Source of the DNA: Caldisericaceae bacterium
Lineage (GTDB): Bacteria > Caldisericota > Caldisericia > Caldisericales > Caldisericaceae
Assembly: GCA_026987225.1 (NCBI GenBank)
Contig: JALSNB010000277.1
Span: 1-8,081 of the forward strand
DNA: 8,081 nt
Reading direction: 5' to 3'
Numbering within the stretch: the stretch's first letter is position 1; every line of letters starts with the position of its first letter. Made by a program: the position numbers and the translations under genes. Under the pieces are notes generated by a model. The model did not search any database and was not told the origin of the DNA. It saw nothing but the letters and a program-made list of their open reading frames with translations. Shown here in pieces: positions 5,127 through 8,081 of the stretch.

Positions 5127-5152
5127 GAAACGCTCGTTTCAACATTAATGTT
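5127..5152. promoter_or_regulatory. Two abutting palindromes upstream of the carboxyltransferase gene
   Basis: GAAACGCTCGTTTC (5127-5140) is a perfect 14-base palindrome with the A-rich/CG-centred look of LacI-family or similar operators. Directly adjoining it, AACATTAATGTT (5141-5152) is a perfect 12-base palindrome. They lie 60-85 bases before the ATG, where a promoter would be expected. No clear -35/-10 pair is visible: TTGCAT at 5161 with TAAGAT at 5183, spacer 16, is weak. The binding protein is unknown. Confidence 0.45.
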
Positions 5153-5212
5153 AAAGGGTATTGCATAAAATCCAAAAAATACTAAGATGTATTTTCGGTA
5201 CGGAGGTGTGCT

Positions 5213-6601
5213 ATGGGTGTTAAAATTGTGGAAACCGTGCTGAGAGACGCTCAGCAATCGCTTATTGCAACGAGAATGACAACGGACGAGATGATTCCCG
5301 TGCTTGAAAAAATCGATGCGGCACGTTTTTATGCAATGGAGGTGTGGGGAGGCGCAACTTTCGATGCTGCGCTTCGATACCTCGGCGAGGATCCGTGGGA
5401 GCGCCTCAGGGAGATCAGGAAAAGGGTGAAACACACAAAACTTCAGATGCTTCTCAGAGGGCAGAACCTTGTGGGATACAAACACTATTCGGACGATGTC
5501 GTAAAAGCGTTTGTCGATAAGGCCGTGCAGAACGGCATTGACATCGTGAGGATTTTCGATGCGTTGAACGACGTAAGCAATATGGAACTTTCGATTCGGA
5601 CGGCAAAGCGCGCTGGTGCCCACGTGCAAGGTGCGATTGCCTATACGATAAGCCCCGTCCACACGACGGAAACGTACGTAAAAATGGCAAAGGAGCTTGC
5701 CGAGTGTGGCGTCGATTCGATTTGCATAAAGGATATGGCAGGACTTCTTTCTCCGTTTGTTGCCGAAACGCTTGTCAGGGAAATCAAAAAAGAGGTTCGT
5801 CTTCCTGTCGATCTGCACAGTCACTACACGAGCGGGCTTGCCTCCATGGCATACATCAAAGGCATTGAGGCCGGCGCGGACATCGTCGATACCGCAATAT
5901 CCCCGTTTGCAATGGGCACGTCCCAACCGCCCACGGAAAGCATAGTTCCGGCGCTTTCCGGAACGAAATTCGACACGGGTATCGATATTCGCACTTTGAG
6001 GGAAATTGCGCGCTACTTCAAGCCTCTCAGAGAAAAATACATAAAAAACGGGTTACTCGATCCGATGATTCTTTCCGCTCAAACGGACGTGCTGACATAT
6101 CAGATTCCGGGAGGAATGCTGTCCAACCTCATTTCGCAGCTAAAGGGCATGGGAGCGCTGAACCGTTTGGAAGAGGTGCTCGAAGAGGTGCCGCGCGTGC
6201 GAAAGGATTTGGGCTATCCGCCTCTTGTTACCCCGGCAAGCCAGATTGTAGGAACTCAGGCCGTTTTGAACGTTTTGTCTGGCGAGCGTTATAAGGTCAT
6301 AATAGACGAAGTGAAAGCATACGTCATGGGTGCATACGGAAAACCGCCCGCCGAAATTTCGGACGAATTGATGAAGAAGATTTCCGAAGAGGGGCTTCAG
6401 CCTGCAGAGGCCGAACCAATCCGCTTGGAGCAGGCTAAAGATGCAGTAAGGGAATATGTCGAAAAGGAAGAAGACGTGCTTACCTATGCGCTTTTTCCGG
6501 ATATCGCACTGGATTTTTTCAAAAAGAGGCAGGCGAAACATCTTGGCATAGATCCGTCGCTTATAATAGAAGATAGGGGCGTTGTTTCGTATCCGGTTTG
6601 A
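5213..6601 (+). CDS. Oxaloacetate decarboxylase alpha / pyruvate carboxylase subunit B-type carboxyltransferase, no biotinyl domain (462 aa)
   Basis: This is the carboxyltransferase half of a biotin enzyme, moving CO2 between carboxybiotin and pyruvate/oxaloacetate (or methylmalonyl-CoA in transcarboxylase 5S). Family landmarks are ETVLRDAQQSL with metal ligand Asp12, EVWGGATFD (43-51), LLRGQNLVGYKHYSDD (80-95), RIFDALND (113-120), the carbamylated-lysine site CIKDMAGLL with Lys173, HSH with His202 and His204, and PFAMGTSQPPTE (231-242). The post-TIM-barrel domain extends to about residue 440. The protein ends at GVVSYPV without the C-terminal biotinyl domain and its AMKM motif, present in full-length OadA of about 590 residues. 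A separate biotin carrier must therefore be encoded elsewhere; none is in the window. A membrane decarboxylase (OadB/OadG), a soluble pyruvate carboxylase and a transcarboxylase all remain possible. Start ATG has CGGAGGTG close upstream. The stop is followed 35 bases later by the next gene's ATG. Confidence 0.9.
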   Translation: MGVKIVETVLRDAQQSLIATRMTTDEMIPVLEKIDAARFYAMEVWGGATFDAALRYLGEDPWERLREIRKRVKHTKLQMLLRGQNLVGYKHYSDDVVKAFVDKAVQNGIDIVRIFDALNDVSNMELSIRTAKRAGAHVQGAIAYTISPVHTTETYVKMAKELAECGVDSICIKDMAGLLSPFVAETLVREIKKEVRLPVDLHSHYTSGLASMAYIKGIEAGADIVDTAISPFAMGTSQPPTESIVPALSGTKFDTGIDIRTLREIARYFKPLREKYIKNGLLDPMILSAQTDVLTYQIPGGMLSNLISQLKGMGALNRLEEVLEEVPRVRKDLGYPPLVTPASQIVGTQAVLNVLSGERYKVIIDEVKAYVMGAYGKPPAEISDELMKKISEEGLQPAEAEPIRLEQAKDAVREYVEKEEDVLTYALFPDIALDFFKKRQAKHLGIDPSLIIEDRGVVSYPV

Positions 6602-6602
6602 G

Positions 6603-6630
6603 TTGTCAGATTTGCTTTTCGTGTTAAAAT
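6603..6630 (+). promoter_or_regulatory. Extended -10 promoter that appears to drive a leaderless mRNA
   Basis: TTGTCA (6603-6608, 5/6) is followed after 16 bases by TAAAAT (6625-6630, 5/6), preceded by TGT (TGn extended -10). Counting the usual seven bases from the -10 puts the start at 6637, the A of the ATG. The promoter begins one base after the preceding stop codon, so the PLP enzyme can be transcribed independently of the carboxyltransferase. Confidence 0.6.
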
Positions 6631-6636
6631 GCTTCT

Positions 6637-7875
6637 ATGAAAATTTACGATTTTGAGATAGACGATAACGTTTTCGAGCTCGGCAAACAGTGCGAAGCGG
6701 AGCTCAAAGAGCGCTTTGCCGCCGTGGAAAAAACGAAAGAGAAAAATTTTTACAAGGTGCTTGACAGTTTCAGGAAAGCACGTGTAAGCGATTTTCATTT
6801 CAGGGATACGTCCGGCTACGGCTTGTCCGATCCGGGCAGGGATAAAGTCGAGGAGGTTTACAAAAATATTTTCCGGACGGAAGATGCGCTCGTGAGGCCT
6901 CAGATTATCTCCGGCACGCATGCAATTTCCATAACGCTTTTCGGATTGCTCCGTCCGGGCGATACGCTTTTGTACCTTTCCGGTGCGCCTTACGAAACGG
7001 GTGAAGCGATCATAGGGATAAGGAAAGCCGAGGGTTCTCTTTCGGAGTTCGGAGTAAAGTTTTCCCAAACGGATCTGTCAAAGAGAACGGAAGAGGATAA
7101 AATCAAAAAGGCGAAAGTCGGGGTAATTCAGCGTTCCGGAGGTTATTCTTTCAGAAAGGCGCTTACCGTTTCCGAAATCGGAGAGATGATTAAAAAGGTA
7201 AAGAAAATAAACCCGGACATGATTATTATGGTGGATAACTGTTACGGCGAATTTGTCGAGGAACTCGAGCCAACGGATGCCGGTGCCGACGTTGTTGTGG
7301 GTTCTCTCATAAAAAATATGGGTGGTGCGATCACTCCGACCGGCGGATACATCGCGGGCAAAGAATGCTGCATAAAAAAAGTCGAAGGAATGCTGACCGC
7401 ACCGGGCACGGGCAGGGAAATCGGGCCTATGCTTAACCTCACACGCCTCTTTCTGCAAGGGGTGTTTTTTGCGCCGCAGGTTGTTTCCGACGCGCTGAAA
7501 GGTGCGCTTTTTGCCTCGTGCCTGTTCGAAAAAATGGGATACAACGTAAAGCCACGCTTTGACGAAAAGCGCGGGGATATCGTTCAAGCGATAGAGCTTG
7601 GCAGTGCCGAAAAACTCATTGCGTTTGCCCAATCCGTGCAGGGCGTATCCCCTGTTGACTGGGATGCGGAGATCCTTCCCTCTCCGCTTGCAGGCTACGA
7701 AAACGACATCCTCATGGCGGCCGGAACTTTTGTGCAGGGCTCTTCAATAGAGCTTTCCGCTGACGCCCCGATGAAGCCTCCGTATGTTGCATACCTTCAG
7801 GGCGGGATATATTTCGAGCATTCAAAGCTTGCGTCCCTTGTTGCGGCAAGCAGAATAAAGAGTATTTCGAAATAG
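6637..7875 (+). CDS. Methionine gamma-lyase family PLP-dependent protein (YnbB / 'aluminium resistance' family, 412 aa)
   Basis: This cytoplasmic fold-type I PLP enzyme belongs to the family annotated as methionine gamma-lyase-like or aluminium resistance protein (B. subtilis YnbB relatives); a firm substrate has not been established for most members. Visible features are the N-terminal segment FHFRDTSGYGLSDPGRDKVEEVY (53-75, in parts), RPQIISGTHAI (88-97), GDTLLYLSGAPYET (108-121), the cofactor-binding Asp200 in VDNCYGEFVE and the probable Schiff-base Lys226 in GSLIKNMGG. Further landmarks are GGYIAGK and, near the C-terminus, PPYVAYLQGGI. Length is normal for the family (about 410-425). The ATG at 6637 matches the expected N-terminus. 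No Shine-Dalgarno precedes it: the upstream bases GTTAAAATGCTTCT contain the promoter -10 instead, so leaderless translation is likely. The gene is downstream of the carboxyltransferase by 35 bases on the same strand. Confidence 0.9.
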   Translation: MKIYDFEIDDNVFELGKQCEAELKERFAAVEKTKEKNFYKVLDSFRKARVSDFHFRDTSGYGLSDPGRDKVEEVYKNIFRTEDALVRPQIISGTHAISITLFGLLRPGDTLLYLSGAPYETGEAIIGIRKAEGSLSEFGVKFSQTDLSKRTEEDKIKKAKVGVIQRSGGYSFRKALTVSEIGEMIKKVKKINPDMIIMVDNCYGEFVEELEPTDAGADVVVGSLIKNMGGAITPTGGYIAGKECCIKKVEGMLTAPGTGREIGPMLNLTRLFLQGVFFAPQVVSDALKGALFASCLFEKMGYNVKPRFDEKRGDIVQAIELGSAEKLIAFAQSVQGVSPVDWDAEILPSPLAGYENDILMAAGTFVQGSSIELSADAPMKPPYVAYLQGGIYFEHSKLASLVAASRIKSISK

Positions 7876-8022
7876 TTCGAAGCAAGCGGCGGATAAAACG
7901 CATATTTTCGAATTGCCAGGGAGTTAACCGAATGATTTGATTTCCGGCCGAAAAAAGTAATTTTATTATTTTAAAATATCGGTGTAAAATGTAGCAATAA
8001 AAATTTTAATAAGTGACGGAAA
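7876..8022. other. AT-rich intergenic region before the last gene
   Basis: No clear terminator follows the PLP gene. TTCGAA recurs three times around 7866-7914, and TTTC/GAAA can pair around CGGCC (7941-7953) ahead of A- and T-runs, but neither makes a convincing stem-plus-U-tract. A TAAAAT (7985-7990) preceded directly by TG could be a -10 box for the downstream gene. Its -35 (TTTATT at 7962-7967) is weak. Confidence 0.35.
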
Positions 8023-8081
8023 ATGAAAAATAGGATAATTTCTTTAACCGTTGCATTTGTAATGTTTCTTTCTTTGACTAT
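8023..8081 (+). CDS. Start of an exported protein (5' end only)
   Basis: Nineteen codons are visible before the window ends: MKNRIISLTVAFVMFLSLT. A short positive start (Lys2, Arg4) followed by an uninterrupted hydrophobic stretch is typical of a signal peptide or N-terminal membrane anchor. The ribosome site is weak (GACGGA just upstream). Nothing further about function can be said. Confidence 0.6.
   Translation, partial: MKNRIISLTVAFVMFLSLT

Noticed and set aside
5123..5926. A 267-residue minus-strand reading frame inside the carboxyltransferase
   Set aside because: It is a codon-bias shadow: Cys/His/Arg-rich with no recognisable domain, opposite a highly conserved enzyme.
7866..7914. Three TTCGAA copies around the end of the PLP gene
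   Set aside because: The six-base palindromes are short, irregularly spaced and partly coding, too little to call a repeat or operator.
1..8081. CRISPR arrays, tRNA/rRNA genes, insertion sequences, attachment sites, replication origin
   Set aside because: No regularly spaced repeats, cloverleaf-like segments, transposase genes, terminal inverted repeats or DnaA-box clusters were seen by eye.

Overview
The window reads as the chromosome of an anaerobic, fermentative bacterium. It has moderate GC content, AT-rich intergenic regions with near-consensus sigma-70-type promoters, and mostly strong Shine-Dalgarno sites. The gene set (an NADH-dehydrogenase/hydrogenase 24 kDa-type subunit, DRTGG-domain proteins, a ROK regulator, a decarboxylase-type carboxyltransferase and a methionine gamma-lyase-like PLP enzyme) recurs in Bacillota, Thermotogota, Synergistota and similar anaerobes. 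The lineage cannot be fixed from sequence alone. No phage, IS element, CRISPR, tRNA or rRNA was seen.

Left part (1-1603): a truncated NuoE/HydC-like [2Fe-2S] subunit runs leftward off the window. It has a consensus promoter, and a Rex-like operator (16/18 match) sits on its predicted transcription start. Diverging to the right is a two-gene unit: a DRTGG-domain protein, then a GHKL (anti-sigma-like) ATPase joined in frame to a second DRTGG-like domain. A strong internal Shine-Dalgarno suggests the second domain can also be made alone. These genes look like the regulatory or accessory half of an NAD(H)-linked hydrogenase locus under redox control.

Middle (1604-5100): an odd hairpin with its U-tract on the opposite strand; a lipoprotein with a carboxypeptidase-regulatory-like beta domain; a shared bidirectional terminator; a leftward 2,3-bisphosphoglycerate-dependent phosphoglycerate mutase (gpmA); and a divergent ROK-family repressor. 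The ROK gene has a consensus promoter and a leader that can fold into a long stem-loop, and it ends in a textbook terminator.

Right part (5101-8081): two adjacent palindromes precede a 462-residue oxaloacetate decarboxylase alpha/pyruvate carboxylase B-type carboxyltransferase that lacks the biotinyl domain. Next comes a methionine gamma-lyase-family (YnbB/'aluminium resistance') PLP protein whose promoter places transcription start on its own ATG, so it is probably leaderless. The window ends in the signal peptide of an unidentified exported protein.

The most interesting part is the redox-controlled divergent locus with the DRTGG-ATPase-DRTGG arrangement, whose biochemical role is, as far as I know, undefined. 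The ROK leader structure and the leaderless PLP gene follow.
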